DNA of 64,000 bases from Sphingobacterium mizutaii (GCF_900187125.1 NZ_LT906468.1:1922001-1986000), one strand, 5' to 3'; positions 43,053-53,042 are shown, counted from the first letter of the stretch. A program made the numbers and translations. The notes: a model not told the origin generated them from the letters alone.

Positions 43053-46000
43053 TTACGACCGCCTTTTTTCAATAAACAAAGCCAGTGTAAATACAGCACC
43101 TAATGCAACGATGATTCGCCAATCCAAATCTTTATCAAATGTCTTCGTATTATTGTTTTTTAACAAGGTTTTTTCCTCCATTTTAAATCCTTTGACAGTA
43201 GAGTTAGTTGTAGGTGATACATCTGGTTTTGCGGATGACTTTTGTTTTCTAGGGTTTTGGTTGCTTGGCTTTGAAATGTTCTTTTGGTTCGGGCGAGAAC
43301 CAAGAGGAGCCTGCTCAGGAAACGAATAAATATTCCCCAAATGTTGATGAAGAGTCCATAAGGAGTTTTTTTCTGTAGCTCCATACGTATTGCTTTCGAT
43401 GTATTTTAATAGCTTTCCATTATTACATACTTGGCCAGAACATGAAAGTCCAGTTGCTTCAACGGTTTCCAGATAGGATGAAATCAACTTCTTTTTTGTT
43501 TCTTCATCTGGTTTCCAATATTCCTTTCGCACGACTTCCAGCATTTTCGCCAGCATGTTTTGGTAGGCATAAGTGTTTTCAGCATCTGCAAAACGTTTCT
43601 TAATATCCAGATCATACTTGTCAGCCACATATACATCATGCCATTGCTGCCAGTCTTCCGCTCGTATAGCCTGGTCGGTAGTCGCCTGCCAGCCCCACAT
43701 ATTATCGGTCACCTGACCTATCATCCTCGCACCGGCATAGCCTTCGTCCATCATCTTTTTTATCCATTCCGGGTTGAGATAACGGGTATTCATTTCTCGA
43801 CCAATAAATTTACCCAAAGATTCCTGACTTAAATTAGCAGGATCAATGAGGTTACTGATGATGACATCAGGCTCCTTGCCATCAATGGTCTTAATAGCTA
43901 AAGTCATTCCGCCCAAATACTGAAAGAAATCATCATTGTCCAAAGCCCCATATACATTGGTTGAACGGCTATGTACCACGGTATTTGTTCCGGATAGCGC
44001 CTTTTTGAATATGGAGAGCGCGAGACTCTTTAACTCTGAAATTTGATCCTCTTGAACACCCCAGAATCCCTGTCCATAAAGATGTCCCGAACGGTTAAAA
44101 TAGACTTCGGCAATCTCTTTATTGTCCTCCCATTTATCGGTGGCCTGGACGGCATTATCCACACCGATACCATAGCTTCCGGTCGCTGAACCGAAAAGTC
44201 GAACCAAAGCCAGTCGTTTTCTCAGATCTGCATCCTTAACGCCTGATTTTTCCAATTGCTGTTGTGTTGCATCAACATGCGTTCTAATGATATTGTCTTT
44301 TTCATCTGCAGAATAAGCTAGGCTAACGGCATTATCCAACATGGTCATCATGTTTGGAAACATATCCCGATATAATCCTGATGGAGTAACCACAATATCC
44401 ACCCGAGGTCCTTTCAAATGGCCACGAGGAATTAATTCAAGTCCACTGATCTTACCAAAGCCATCGTAGGTAGGTTTTACACCTAGCAGGCTGAGTATCT
44501 GTGATTCCATAATTCCTTCATGGCGAATGGTTTCTACAGACCATAGATTGAAAGCAACCTTTTCAGGATAGGCTCCATGATGTTTCTCCGTATATTGTTT
44601 TATTAACTGTTCCGCCATCTCTTGTCCCTTTTTAAATATTTCGGGAGAAGGCATTCTGGAAGTGTCAAAGGCATAAAAGTTCTTACCAGTAGGGAGGGCA
44701 TCTGGATTGCGTATCGGGTCATTTCCTAAACCTGGCTCTACGTATTTCCCATCCAACGCATCCAGTAAAGCCTGCATCTCGGAAGGTCCACTTTTTAGTA
44801 GCTTGTCGAGATATTCCGCGATAAATTCTTCCTTTTGATTTGCGGACAATCCCGTCTGTTTGCTTGCCATGGCCTCAGCGGTCAAAAAAGCCTGTTCTTT
44901 TGTCGGAGAAATACCGAAGGTATGCATACCCATCGGGGTAATTTTCTCATTCAGTTCTTGGAGATAATGTTCCAGCTTTTGAATATCCGATTCCAATATT
45001 TCCTCACTCATGTTTAAATCCCTGGCAATATTAGCCTCCTTGGCCCAATGGTTAACCGATTTTAGGTTCGCCTGAGCCAATAGCGGGCTTTTTTCTTTAG
45101 CAATATTAAAATCATTGATGGATCCGGCCAGTTCCCGGAGTTCGGGTCGAAACCCTGCTTTTTGAAAAGGTGGTGTCAGGTGATCAATAATGACAGCCCC
45201 GCCACGACGTTTTGCTTGGGTCCCTTCACCAACATTATCCATGATGTACGGATAAATATTAATCATGGAGCCAAGTAAGGCATCCGAGGCATCCTTTCCA
45301 TCCATACCGGCCTCACGCCCGGAGAGCCATTCAAGTGTACCATGTGTTCCTAAATGAATCAACGCATCCGTCTCTCCTTTTTGCTGAAGATGGAGGTAAA
45401 AAGCAATGTATTGATGGTGTGGCGGTAGCGACACATCGTGAAATAAGGCTTCCTCATTTTCCTCCCAACCTCTGGCAGGTTGTGGCATAAGGTTGATATG
45501 ACCAAACCGTACTTGTGGAAGGACAAAAAACTTTTGTTGTTTCCCATTTGTCCAGGTCATTATTTGGGATGAATCCGGGATTCCCCATTTCTTGATGACC
45601 TGTTCCTGGAAATCCGGGTTTAATCGGGAAAACCATTCCTTGTACTGTTTTATCGGAATTAAAATGGGTTGGTCCTCTCGGACCATTCTTGATAATTCAG
45701 CAGGTGCCCAGGTGCCAATGTTCCTCCCACCCGACATGACTCGGTTGAACACTTCTTTTTCTGTGATCTTCTGCCTGCCTAAATCATAACCTTCATTCCC
45801 CAAAGATCCCAAAATATGAAATATACTTTTCGGTAGAACATTTAAATAACTCGCTCCAATATTGTGTTTCCCTGATTGACCGTTGTAATAAATGAGGGTC
45901 ACTTTCTTATCATCGTTACTCTTTTTTCTAATTGCAGCCCAGGCTTTAATCTTTTCTACCAGATGCGGAACACGGTCTGGCAGTTCTTTTTTTTGTTTAT

Positions 46001-47015
46001 AAGAATTACCCAAATTGTCAACCAGTATTTCCTGCGTTGCCAGAATGGTAGGCTGGATTTGCCCCATGATTTCGGGGCGTGCCAAGGTCATGCTCCTATC
46101 AGCTACACTTAAACCTATGGAAGTGTTGTCCCATTCTTTTTTATTTTGGGCATAGGTAATACCATTGATTACAGGCACGCCTAATTTGGAGAAGATTTTG
46201 GATAATTTCTCCGGAGATCCGCCAGGCAGGGAGGAGGTGTTCAACAAAACCTCAATCCCTGCTTGGCCATGACTATCGATGCAAAACTGTTGTACGGCAT
46301 GGTCCAGAGGAAATCCATAGAACATCAAAACATTGAAGCCTTGCTCAGTGAGTGCTTTAGCATACGTTTTCAGGTAGTCATATTGCCCCGTGACAAACTC
46401 ATAGCGAAAGCCGTAAATCCCTATCCAGGGAGCATTTGCTAGGGTTTGGAACTCCCGTTTAAAGGATACGGTATCTTGATAAATTTTATTGGTTTGCCAG
46501 TCTACAATGGCATAGTTAGGGAATTTTATTGGACCTTCAGGTTGAAAGGAACTTCCCAAATGTCTGTCGCAGAGAAGTTGTACCATGCGAACCAGGTTCT
46601 CAGAACTTGGATTCTCAAAATAACTATCCAGCTTGCTGTCAAATTGCATTCCCCAGGCTTGGTAATTGGCAGCTTCAGGAGTAATACCGACAGCATAAAC
46701 TTTCCCCCCACGTTTTACAATGGCTTTCAGCTTTTCGGTATACCGTTGGATGACCTGACCTGTATGAACATAGCAGACGACTAAGTCTGCTTGTTCTATA
46801 CTGGAGGGGTCCTCATTCGCCGTTAAAACTTCAAACTGACGGTCAAAGTCAGGGAATTTTTCCAATTGTATGATCGCGTCTGATAAGGGTTTACTATAAT
46901 TATCGGATACCAATATGGCGATTCTGTTTTTTGATTTAAGCTGTTGGGCATGGGTTGCGAATGAAAATAAATTCCAAACCAATAATAACCCATAGATACT
47001 CTTGATCATTTTCAT
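43053..47015 (-). CDS. hmuS: Exported CobN/HmuS-like chelatase, membrane-anchored
   Basis: A 1320-residue CobN/BchH-superfamily protein. CobN enzymes insert cobalt in the cytosol, but this one has a signal peptide (residues 1-23, ending THAQ) and a C-terminal membrane helix (about 1297-1315, ending in EKRRS), so the body faces the periplasm. The signature DALIHLGTHGTLEWLSGREAG, near residue 550, is the chelatase active region; the following DALLGSMINIYPYIMDNVGEG is conserved as well. A low-complexity Pro/Lys/Asn linker precedes the anchor. HmuS of the Bacteroides/Porphyromonas hmu operon is the closest known type, thought to remove iron from heme. Gene context (TonB receptor, ExbB-like, DUF2149) agrees. 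No cobalamin genes are present. Confidence 0.82.
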   Translation of the reverse strand: MKMIKSIYGLLLVWNLFSFATHAQQLKSKNRIAILVSDNYSKPLSDAIIQLEKFPDFDRQFEVLTANEDPSSIEQADLVVCYVHTGQVIQRYTEKLKAIVKRGGKVYAVGITPEAANYQAWGMQFDSKLDSYFENPSSENLVRMVQLLCDRHLGSSFQPEGPIKFPNYAIVDWQTNKIYQDTVSFKREFQTLANAPWIGIYGFRYEFVTGQYDYLKTYAKALTEQGFNVLMFYGFPLDHAVQQFCIDSHGQAGIEVLLNTSSLPGGSPEKLSKIFSKLGVPVINGITYAQNKKEWDNTSIGLSVADRSMTLARPEIMGQIQPTILATQEILVDNLGNSYKQKKELPDRVPHLVEKIKAWAAIRKKSNDDKKVTLIYYNGQSGKHNIGASYLNVLPKSIFHILGSLGNEGYDLGRQKITEKEVFNRVMSGGRNIGTWAPAELSRMVREDQPILIPIKQYKEWFSRLNPDFQEQVIKKWGIPDSSQIMTWTNGKQQKFFVLPQVRFGHINLMPQPARGWEENEEALFHDVSLPPHHQYIAFYLHLQQKGETDALIHLGTHGTLEWLSGREAGMDGKDASDALLGSMINIYPYIMDNVGEGTQAKRRGGAVIIDHLTPPFQKAGFRPELRELAGSINDFNIAKEKSPLLAQANLKSVNHWAKEANIARDLNMSEEILESDIQKLEHYLQELNEKITPMGMHTFGISPTKEQAFLTAEAMASKQTGLSANQKEEFIAEYLDKLLKSGPSEMQALLDALDGKYVEPGLGNDPIRNPDALPTGKNFYAFDTSRMPSPEIFKKGQEMAEQLIKQYTEKHHGAYPEKVAFNLWSVETIRHEGIMESQILSLLGVKPTYDGFGKISGLELIPRGHLKGPRVDIVVTPSGLYRDMFPNMMTMLDNAVSLAYSADEKDNIIRTHVDATQQQLEKSGVKDADLRKRLALVRLFGSATGSYGIGVDNAVQATDKWEDNKEIAEVYFNRSGHLYGQGFWGVQEDQISELKSLALSIFKKALSGTNTVVHSRSTNVYGALDNDDFFQYLGGMTLAIKTIDGKEPDVIISNLIDPANLSQESLGKFIGREMNTRYLNPEWIKKMMDEGYAGARMIGQVTDNMWGWQATTDQAIRAEDWQQWHDVYVADKYDLDIKKRFADAENTYAYQNMLAKMLEVVRKEYWKPDEETKKKLISSYLETVEATGLSCSGQVCNNGKLLKYIESNTYGATEKNSLWTLHQHLGNIYSFPEQAPLGSRPNQKNISKPSNQNPRKQKSSAKPDVSPTTNSTVKGFKMEEKTLLKNNNTKTFDKDLDWRIIVALGAVFTLALFIEKRRS

Positions 47016-47018
47016 AAT

Positions 47019-47357
47019 TTATTTTTCGGGAACATAAATTACCTGGCCATCCTCGAGTTGGTATGCGGTTCCCAGACGTTCTCCCTGTCCGGAGGCCTCC
47101 TCAGGATATATCTTTTGGACTCTTATCTCTTTACCTTTTTTAGTGATGATTTCCATCTGACCATCTTTATTTTTCTTGGTCAAGGTCATGTCCGCTTCGG
47201 GATTAAGGAGGTCGAGAACATTCAGTGCAGACATCAAAGCGATTATCATAGCTACAATTAATACAATGCTGATATCGAAAAGATTGGCAACTCCACTAAT
47301 AGGGTCTTCCAAAGGAGTCTGGCTATATTCAGATTTATTACTCAATAATTTCCTCAT
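47019..47357 (-). CDS. DUF2149 protein (HmuV-like)
   Basis: A 112-residue DUF2149 protein with one membrane helix near residues 28-50 (ISIVLIVAMIIALMSALNVL) and a small outside domain (GKEIRVQKIYPEEASGQGERLGTAYQLEDGQVIYVPE). It resembles ExbD in layout and always pairs with a MotA/TolQ/ExbB protein. It overlaps that partner by four bases and ends 3 bp before the chelatase gene. The likely role is to energise transport or work the chelatase together with its partner. Confidence 0.85.
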   Translation of the reverse strand: MRKLLSNKSEYSQTPLEDPISGVANLFDISIVLIVAMIIALMSALNVLDLLNPEADMTLTKKNKDGQMEIITKKGKEIRVQKIYPEEASGQGERLGTAYQLEDGQVIYVPEK

Positions 47358-47938
47358 GATTTTAAATATTCCTTTTTTAATAAAGATGACTGGTCTGCTT
47401 TTTGGGAAATTCGCAATCTACGTTCGAGGATCGCCTCACAGGTTAAAAAATCACGAGATAACCATTGTTCCTTTTTGAGAGAGATCAGGTAAGCGACAAT
47501 CCCGCAAACCAGACCAATGATGGTCGCCGTAAAGGCTGTTACCATATGATTTGCCATCGCCGACATATCTCCTGTTGCCAAAGTGGACAAAGATTGTCCC
47601 ATAGGAATCAATGTGCCGACCAACCCTAGGGATGGGGCTATTTTTACTAGAAATCTAATTTTGTCCAACTCGGCATCTTCTTTCTTCTCCCATCCTTGAA
47701 CCAATTCCGTTAGATTAATCTCTGCTTCTTCCTGATGAGAAAAAATACGTTTGATTTCGGAATCGTTTTTCCTCAGGAATTCATGTACGCGTTTTTGCTT
47801 TTTGTTATTCCAGCATTCCACCACAAAGGTGCCAAGTGACCAAACCACCCAGATGACCATAAGGATAAGTCCAAGAAATACCGGGATGTGAAGGAGGTTC
47901 CCAATTTGGAACAAGAGGTTCTCAATAAATTGAATCAT
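47354..47938 (-). CDS. MotA/TolQ/ExbB proton-channel family protein (HmuU-like)
   Basis: A 194-residue inner-membrane protein with three helices: about 12-37 (IPVFLGLILMVIWVVWSLGTFVV), 95-120 (LVKIAPSLGLVGTLIPMGQSL) and 135-160 (MVTAFTATIIGLVCGIVAYL). The segment PSLGLVGTLIPMG carries the conserved pore Gly/Pro/Thr pattern of ExbB/TolQ. With the DUF2149 partner it should form a proton-driven motor, here specific to the heme receptor or chelatase instead of the general TonB system. It lies between the receptor and DUF2149 genes. Confidence 0.88.
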   Translation of the reverse strand: MIQFIENLLFQIGNLLHIPVFLGLILMVIWVVWSLGTFVVECWNNKKQKRVHEFLRKNDSEIKRIFSHQEEAEINLTELVQGWEKKEDAELDKIRFLVKIAPSLGLVGTLIPMGQSLSTLATGDMSAMANHMVTAFTATIIGLVCGIVAYLISLKKEQWLSRDFLTCEAILERRLRISQKADQSSLLKKEYLKS

Positions 47939-47952
47939 AGTTAAAATATCTT

Positions 47953-50289
47953 TTATAGTTGATAATTAATACCTAACAACAAAGTCCTTCCTGGTGTGAA
48001 ATAATAGGATGTAGGGGAGGAGTAGGTCCCATAATATTGTTTGTCAAACAGGTTGTTGACGGTAAAATTTAAACCTACAGGACCTATTTGTCTAGCTAAC
48101 TTTAGGTCGAAGAGACTGACAGCATCCATTCTCTTCTCTTCTGTATTTTCGAGATCCCCAAAGTAAGAGCTAGAATGTCGTGCCCAGAAACTTGCCTGCC
48201 CAATTTTTGGATTGTCATAAATGATTGCACCCGAATAAATGTTATTCGGATTGTCATTCATTTGTTTTCCTTCATATCCAGGATTAGTCTCATATCTTTT
48301 GATTTTCGATTGGTTGTGGAAATAGCTTCCCTGAACTGAAAGCGAGGGACTAACCTGGTACTTTAGGGAACTCTCCAAGCCCCAAAGGTTCACCTTCCCA
48401 ATATTGATGTATTGTCTGACTGGTAAATTTCCAGGGTCGAAATAATCCGGTACCTGGGAGGCATCAATCAGGATGGCAGAAAGAAAATCACTGTATTGGG
48501 AGGTATATACCGTTCCTGATAATTCCAGGTTTTCAACAGCTTTCCAATCTGTGCCTAATTCCAAAGAGTACTTCATTCTTTCAGGTTTCAAGGCTGGATT
48601 TCCTAATCGGAAGGAACTTCCCAATGCGGTGGAATTATACATGTAATAGGCTCCAGGGGCACGGAAACCGGTCGCATAAACCGATCTTAGTCGGAAGTTC
48701 TGCCTAACATCATAGGTTAAACCAATTTTTGGGGTCCAAACCGAGGAGGTGGCGTCGTCGTATTGGATAATGATTTCTTTTCCGGAGATATCATCGGAAA
48801 AATACCCGTTTCTGTTTGCCCAATGGTCAAAACGAAGACCTAAGTTGACATGTAATTTCTGTGTGATGCTGACATCGTCATTTAAGAAAAAGGAGATGAA
48901 ATCTTGCCTTCCGTTGAAGTTCTGATCGCCCTTATTAGCGTAATTTTTCTTCGAAACCACTTCTGTAAAGCGCAGATCAGCGCCGATAGTTAGGTCATTG
49001 TTCCAAAAGTTATGACTTACTTTGGCAATCACTCCATAAGTATCCAATGGGATATGGGAGTTATAATTCTCTGTGTTGTATTGATTATCCTTTATATTCC
49101 AGTTTAAAGCTTGAGAGGTTCGGTTTTGGACGTTGTAATACATCAAGACATCAGGAGCAAATTTGGCAGACATGTTTTTATAACGTACCTGATAATTGCC
49201 GGTGAAAGTATAATCGTCGTAGAGTGTGGTTGTTCCGGAAAGAGGTTCTTGGGTATTGAAATCGGCCGTGGCTAATAAAATGCCTCCGTTTTCAAAATTG
49301 TATGTCAATCGGCTATTAACATTTAATAATGCCATTTTTGGCTTCTGGTAATACTCTTTCCAGAGGTCGTCGGCCATATATTGGTAGCCATCTGTTCTTT
49401 TGTATTCGGCAAAAGCTATTGCTCCAAAACGTTTGCCGAATTTTTTTCCGGCTTTGGCACTTGCCTGGAAAGTGTTCATGGAGCCATATCGTACCTCCGC
49501 ACCTAGCACTGGTCGCTCAATGGGGCTTTGGGTGATTAAATTTATCGTCCCACCCATGGAGCTAGACCCATAAATGGAAGAGCCAGGTCCACGAATTACT
49601 TCAATCCGTTCTATACTATTGGCAGCAAGGCTGTTCCATTCCGAAACTCCGCCGATATAGGCATCATTAATGGGTACGCCATCTTTCATAACCAAGGTGC
49701 GATTGGCAGCACCAGTCCCTCGAAGGACAACTCCCGTATGTGTGCCCGTTGTAGTCAAACCTCGATTTCGATCCACCATTACCCCGGGAATAAAGGCCAA
49801 TGCCTCATCAATAGATTGAATCTGGCTTAACTCCGGGTCATCGTTTTGCAAAACGGAAACGCTGGAAGCAACCTGACGTAGTTCCCTGGAAACGGTAGAG
49901 GCAGTGACGGTGATTGCATCTAAGAATTGTGGTTTCTTTTTTAAAACCCAGTGGACGGTCTGGTCGGATGAAATCACATCTTTTGAGATGGATTTTGAAA
50001 GGGTTTCAAAATTAATGTGCCTAATTTCAATTTTTATAGGTTCTTTCAGGGAAAGGCTAAAATTTCCGTTTTTGTCGCTGATGGCAATGGTGCCTTTCCC
50101 AAAACGATTTATAGTGGCACCTGAAATAGGCTGTCCAATGCTGTCCAATAAGGTAACGGTTAATTGATTTGAAACCTTGCGATTCGTTTCCTGGGATGAG
50201 GCTAAAAAATTTGAAGCAAAGAGAAGGAAAACAGTAAAATAAACTTTCAAGTTTATTTTAATTTGTAATGGATAGAGTAGATGAGACAT
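47953..50289 (-). CDS. hmuR: TonB-dependent receptor (HmuR-like)
   Basis: A 778-residue outer-membrane receptor. Signal peptide 1-32, then a carboxypeptidase-regulatory-like beta domain (about 40-125: LTVTLLDSIGQPISGATI), the plug (about 135-245: VASSVSVLQNDDPELSQIQSIDEALAFIPGV is cut here; key points are TGVVLRGTG, IERIEVIRGPGSSIYGSSSMGG) and a 22-strand barrel ending in PGRTLLLGINYQL. Family placement is cobalamin/heme type. It is the first gene of the four-gene operon, under a promoter flanked by TGCAA pairs. With HmuS-, ExbB- and DUF2149-like partners, heme is the most likely substrate. HmuY, the heme-binding lipoprotein, is missing. Confidence 0.87.
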   Translation of the reverse strand: MSHLLYPLQIKINLKVYFTVFLLFASNFLASSQETNRKVSNQLTVTLLDSIGQPISGATINRFGKGTIAISDKNGNFSLSLKEPIKIEIRHINFETLSKSISKDVISSDQTVHWVLKKKPQFLDAITVTASTVSRELRQVASSVSVLQNDDPELSQIQSIDEALAFIPGVMVDRNRGLTTTGTHTGVVLRGTGAANRTLVMKDGVPINDAYIGGVSEWNSLAANSIERIEVIRGPGSSIYGSSSMGGTINLITQSPIERPVLGAEVRYGSMNTFQASAKAGKKFGKRFGAIAFAEYKRTDGYQYMADDLWKEYYQKPKMALLNVNSRLTYNFENGGILLATADFNTQEPLSGTTTLYDDYTFTGNYQVRYKNMSAKFAPDVLMYYNVQNRTSQALNWNIKDNQYNTENYNSHIPLDTYGVIAKVSHNFWNNDLTIGADLRFTEVVSKKNYANKGDQNFNGRQDFISFFLNDDVSITQKLHVNLGLRFDHWANRNGYFSDDISGKEIIIQYDDATSSVWTPKIGLTYDVRQNFRLRSVYATGFRAPGAYYMYNSTALGSSFRLGNPALKPERMKYSLELGTDWKAVENLELSGTVYTSQYSDFLSAILIDASQVPDYFDPGNLPVRQYINIGKVNLWGLESSLKYQVSPSLSVQGSYFHNQSKIKRYETNPGYEGKQMNDNPNNIYSGAIIYDNPKIGQASFWARHSSSYFGDLENTEEKRMDAVSLFDLKLARQIGPVGLNFTVNNLFDKQYYGTYSSPTSYYFTPGRTLLLGINYQL

Positions 50290-50313
50290 AAAATAATTGT
50301 ATAATCCTATAAA

Positions 50314-50368
50314 TGCAATAATGTTGCAAATATATATACTAGAATTTATTAATGCAACTAAGATGCAA
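50314..50368 (-). promoter_or_regulatory. Promoter of the heme operon with paired TGCAA repeats
   Basis: Four TGCAA boxes (plus-strand starts 50314, 50325, 50353, 50364) form two pairs, each with an 11-bp step: TGCAA-N6-TGCAA. The pairs are 39 bp apart. On the minus strand TATATTTG (50334-50327) is an exact TAnnTTTG element, so one pair covers the -7/+1 region and the other the -33 region. Such a layout fits a repressor acting on the hmuR promoter, for example in response to iron or heme. Confidence 0.6.
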
Positions 50369-50899
50369 TAACTAATTTATCCACATGGCCCTCAATACAC
50401 CCACATTCGGAAAATTCCAAATTATTTCACTTTAACATCCATCTCCTTTTCAGCTCTATCCATTGTTTCCAGTCATGAATGTATTTCTATCAATTCCTAT
50501 TGATAAATATTCATCATTTTAAGTTTCTTAATTAGAAAACAAATTTCCAATGTTATGTTAATCCATAATAAAACACTTGTTAGTTATTTTACTTTTCCTT
50601 CCCTTGGTTGTTATGTCCCGTTAGAAGAGGAAAACTAAATTTGACACTGAATGGGTTTTAAAAGGCTGATGCGAGCTTTTTAAAACTTAGCTTCTGTTTT
50701 ACGTCAAGTTTATAAGCATTGAGTTGTGCGTCTAGAATATCAATTCAATTTTCGCAGTCTGACTTTATTGAATAATTATCTTACTTTTCAATTGTACCTT
50801 TCACTAAAACCTCCCTTGCATCAGCAACTAGTTCTACCATTTAGGTAGCGATCAATTGATATTGGATTTATCTATTGATTATTGTTGGTATAATGTGTC
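50369..50899. other. Noncoding stretch
   Basis: About 530 bp between the heme promoter and the relaxase remnant. I see no gene. It is AT-rich and without clear repeats. Confidence 0.45.
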
Positions 50900-51715
50900 G
50901 TAAATCTATTTAATATGAACTACCAATTTCGGAGTATATCCACCATTTGATTAACGGCATTTTGGCAAAATAATAATCTAAAACTCCTGCGGACGTCCGG
51001 TAAAATTGAATACAAAGATTAAGGAACGGTATCGTTGATGACGGATTCCGTTTTTGGCTGGGGTACCCTGGTTTCCTTTTTCGTGTTGTTATCACAATAC
51101 ACGAGGAAAATGGTGGTATCAAAAAATGTATAGTTAATCGCTTCATTTCCTCAAGCACATGCTGAATGGCTGCTCGGTTCTCACTCCATCCATGTTGCAC
51201 CTTGCCAGATCTTTACCTTTGGGAATATTAGACAGCCTCAGCGTCCTTTGTCCTGTTTTGTCCCAATTGAATTCCCGTTCAATCAAACACCTCATCTTTT
51301 CTGTCGTATTACGACCCATGTTGTGCATTTCAATGTGACTTCCATCGGAGGGTACATTTATATCTACTAGATGATTATTAAGATGTGCAGCATCGAGGTG
51401 TAGGTAAATGAGAAAGGCTGATTCGAAAAGCTGATTCCTTCCATATAACTTTTGGCGATCTCGATCAACTTATCATCGGATAGATCCTTTTCGGTTGGAT
51501 CAAAGTTCAAGGAAATGTGAACGATATTTCGTGTAACCTTGCTGTTCAACGCTGCTTTCTGCAACAGCCCATTCAACAGCAAAGAAGAACTCGGCTGGTG
51601 CGCTTCCTTCGGAATATTTATAGCCGAAAGGAACCTTGCTTTGTCCAAATCAATCATAATATCATTGTACAGGGATATCCAGAGGATGTAACGTCCACAT
51701 ATCCATTATCGTCAA
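50900..51715 (-). pseudogene. Second relaxase copy, decayed
   Basis: A broken copy of the relaxase at 40812-42101. Matching pieces: ISLYNDIMIDLDKARFLSAI, NSKVTRNIVHISLNFDPTEK, LSDDKLIEIAKSYMEGISF, then after a shift HNMGRNTTEKMRCLIEREF and LSNIPKGKDLA, then ENRAAIQHVLEE. The catalytic histidine motif HPHIH has become HLNNH, there are at least two frameshifts, and about 95 residues are missing between HVLEE and the KRLTIHF part. Wherever both copies align they are close in sequence, so they derive from related elements. The heme operon lies between them. Confidence 0.82.
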
Positions 51716-51915
51716 ATAGATAGGTAGAGTCTTATGCAGAGGGTAGTTTGAAATTCATTTTAAGCAGGAAATTGAAAGCGGGCCAAATATGTTGTAAAAT
51801 TGTTATTTTTATCTAAAATCAATATAAAAGAAGAGACAAAATCCCGGAATAGCAAGAGAGGCAGGAGGTTGCCTTATTGATTATAGGAAGGAAGAGAAAT
51901 TAGAATTTTACTAAA

Positions 51916-52722
51916 ATGGAGAGAAAGAACATTGCTTTTTTTGAGCATGGTCAGTTTAGCAAAGTAAAGGAATATCGATTCGATCCAGATCGGATGCTGA
52001 AAGATTATGTCAAAGAATTCCTGATTGTGGAGGCTTCAGATTTGGTTAGCTTAGAAACCCTGCCAAGTACATCTGTATCTCTAAACTATATCATTAGTGG
52101 TTCGATAGAAATGAAACAAAAAGGTGATGCAACAATCAAATTGCCAAAGGCTTTTGCTTTTGGTGTAGCTAGAACTTCTCTACATTTTGATTTCTCTGAA
52201 GGTACGACTTTATTTGCCATTATCTTTAATCCAGGGATGGCTCCTTCCTTAATTAGATGCCCTATAAATGATTTTTTTGAGAAGTTTATTGCTTATAGTA
52301 ATTTTTTAAATCCAAACCAATTGTCCCAAATTGAGCAAATATTTGCTGAACAGGGTAAATATGCTGATCTGATAAAAAGGATTGAAAAATTCCTGTTCGA
52401 TGAAATCCTATTTACGCAAAAAAAAGATAACATTAAAGAAGCCGTAAATGAAATCATTCATAGTCAGGGTTCTACTTCCATTAAAAAAATAGTAGATGTA
52501 TTAGCCGTGAGTCGGGATTCTTTTGAAAAAAAATTCAGGAAACAAGTAGGGACTTCTCCGAAAAAATTTTCAAACATTGTGAGGTTCAGGAACCTATTTG
52601 AAAATGGATATAAATATACCACTCTTACCGAAATGGGGCTAAATGCTGGTTACTATGATCAATCTCACTTTATTAAAGATTTTAAAGTTATTACAGGCAA
52701 AAATCCATCTAAATTCCTGTAA
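51916..52722 (+). CDS. AraC family transcriptional regulator
   Basis: A 268-residue AraC/XylS regulator. The N-terminal 150 residues are a beta-rich sensing part (YIISGSIEMKQKGDATIKLP, FAFGVARTSLHFDFSEGTTLFAIIFNPG), as in DUF6597-type regulators of this phylum. The C-terminal HTH_18 has STSIKKIVDVLAVSRDSFEKKFRK and LTEMGLNAGYYDQSHFIKDFK. It stands alone; targets are unknown. A hairpin follows the stop. Confidence 0.88.
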   Translation: MERKNIAFFEHGQFSKVKEYRFDPDRMLKDYVKEFLIVEASDLVSLETLPSTSVSLNYIISGSIEMKQKGDATIKLPKAFAFGVARTSLHFDFSEGTTLFAIIFNPGMAPSLIRCPINDFFEKFIAYSNFLNPNQLSQIEQIFAEQGKYADLIKRIEKFLFDEILFTQKKDNIKEAVNEIIHSQGSTSIKKIVDVLAVSRDSFEKKFRKQVGTSPKKFSNIVRFRNLFENGYKYTTLTEMGLNAGYYDQSHFIKDFKVITGKNPSKFL

Positions 52723-52759
52723 CCTAACATATCTCTTCTTTAGGAATAAACCATTGATA

Positions 52760-52781
52760 TTTTGGAAATGATATTCCAAAA
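52760..52781 (+). terminator. Hairpin after the AraC gene
   Basis: TTTTGGAA / TTCCAAAA, 8-bp stem with a 6-nt loop, about 38 bp past the AraC stop. Confidence 0.5.
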
Positions 52782-53042
52782 AAACAAATTCATTTTAAGC
52801 TTATTAGCCCAAGTTAATATTTCTAGAGTACTGGTGTATTTTGTCAAGACAAAATTTAACTCTCTTGAAAAAAAATGATATTTTACAATTTCTAGTTTTT
52901 GAAATTCCATTTATTTGTTTACTTATTTCATGGTGCCATGCATCTTTAGAAGAAAACTAATTCAAATGCTCGGATAATTGCCTACTGATTTATGATTAAG
53001 CGCTAGCACCAGTAAATTAAAAAAACTATAATGTATTTTAAT

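Noticed and set aside
45876..46784. Antisense frames inside the chelatase gene
   Set aside because: They are shadows of a long conserved coding region on the minus strand.
43053..47015. Cobalamin biosynthetic cobaltochelatase CobN
   Set aside because: Signal peptide and C-terminal anchor put it outside the cytosol, and neighbours are uptake genes, with no cob genes present.
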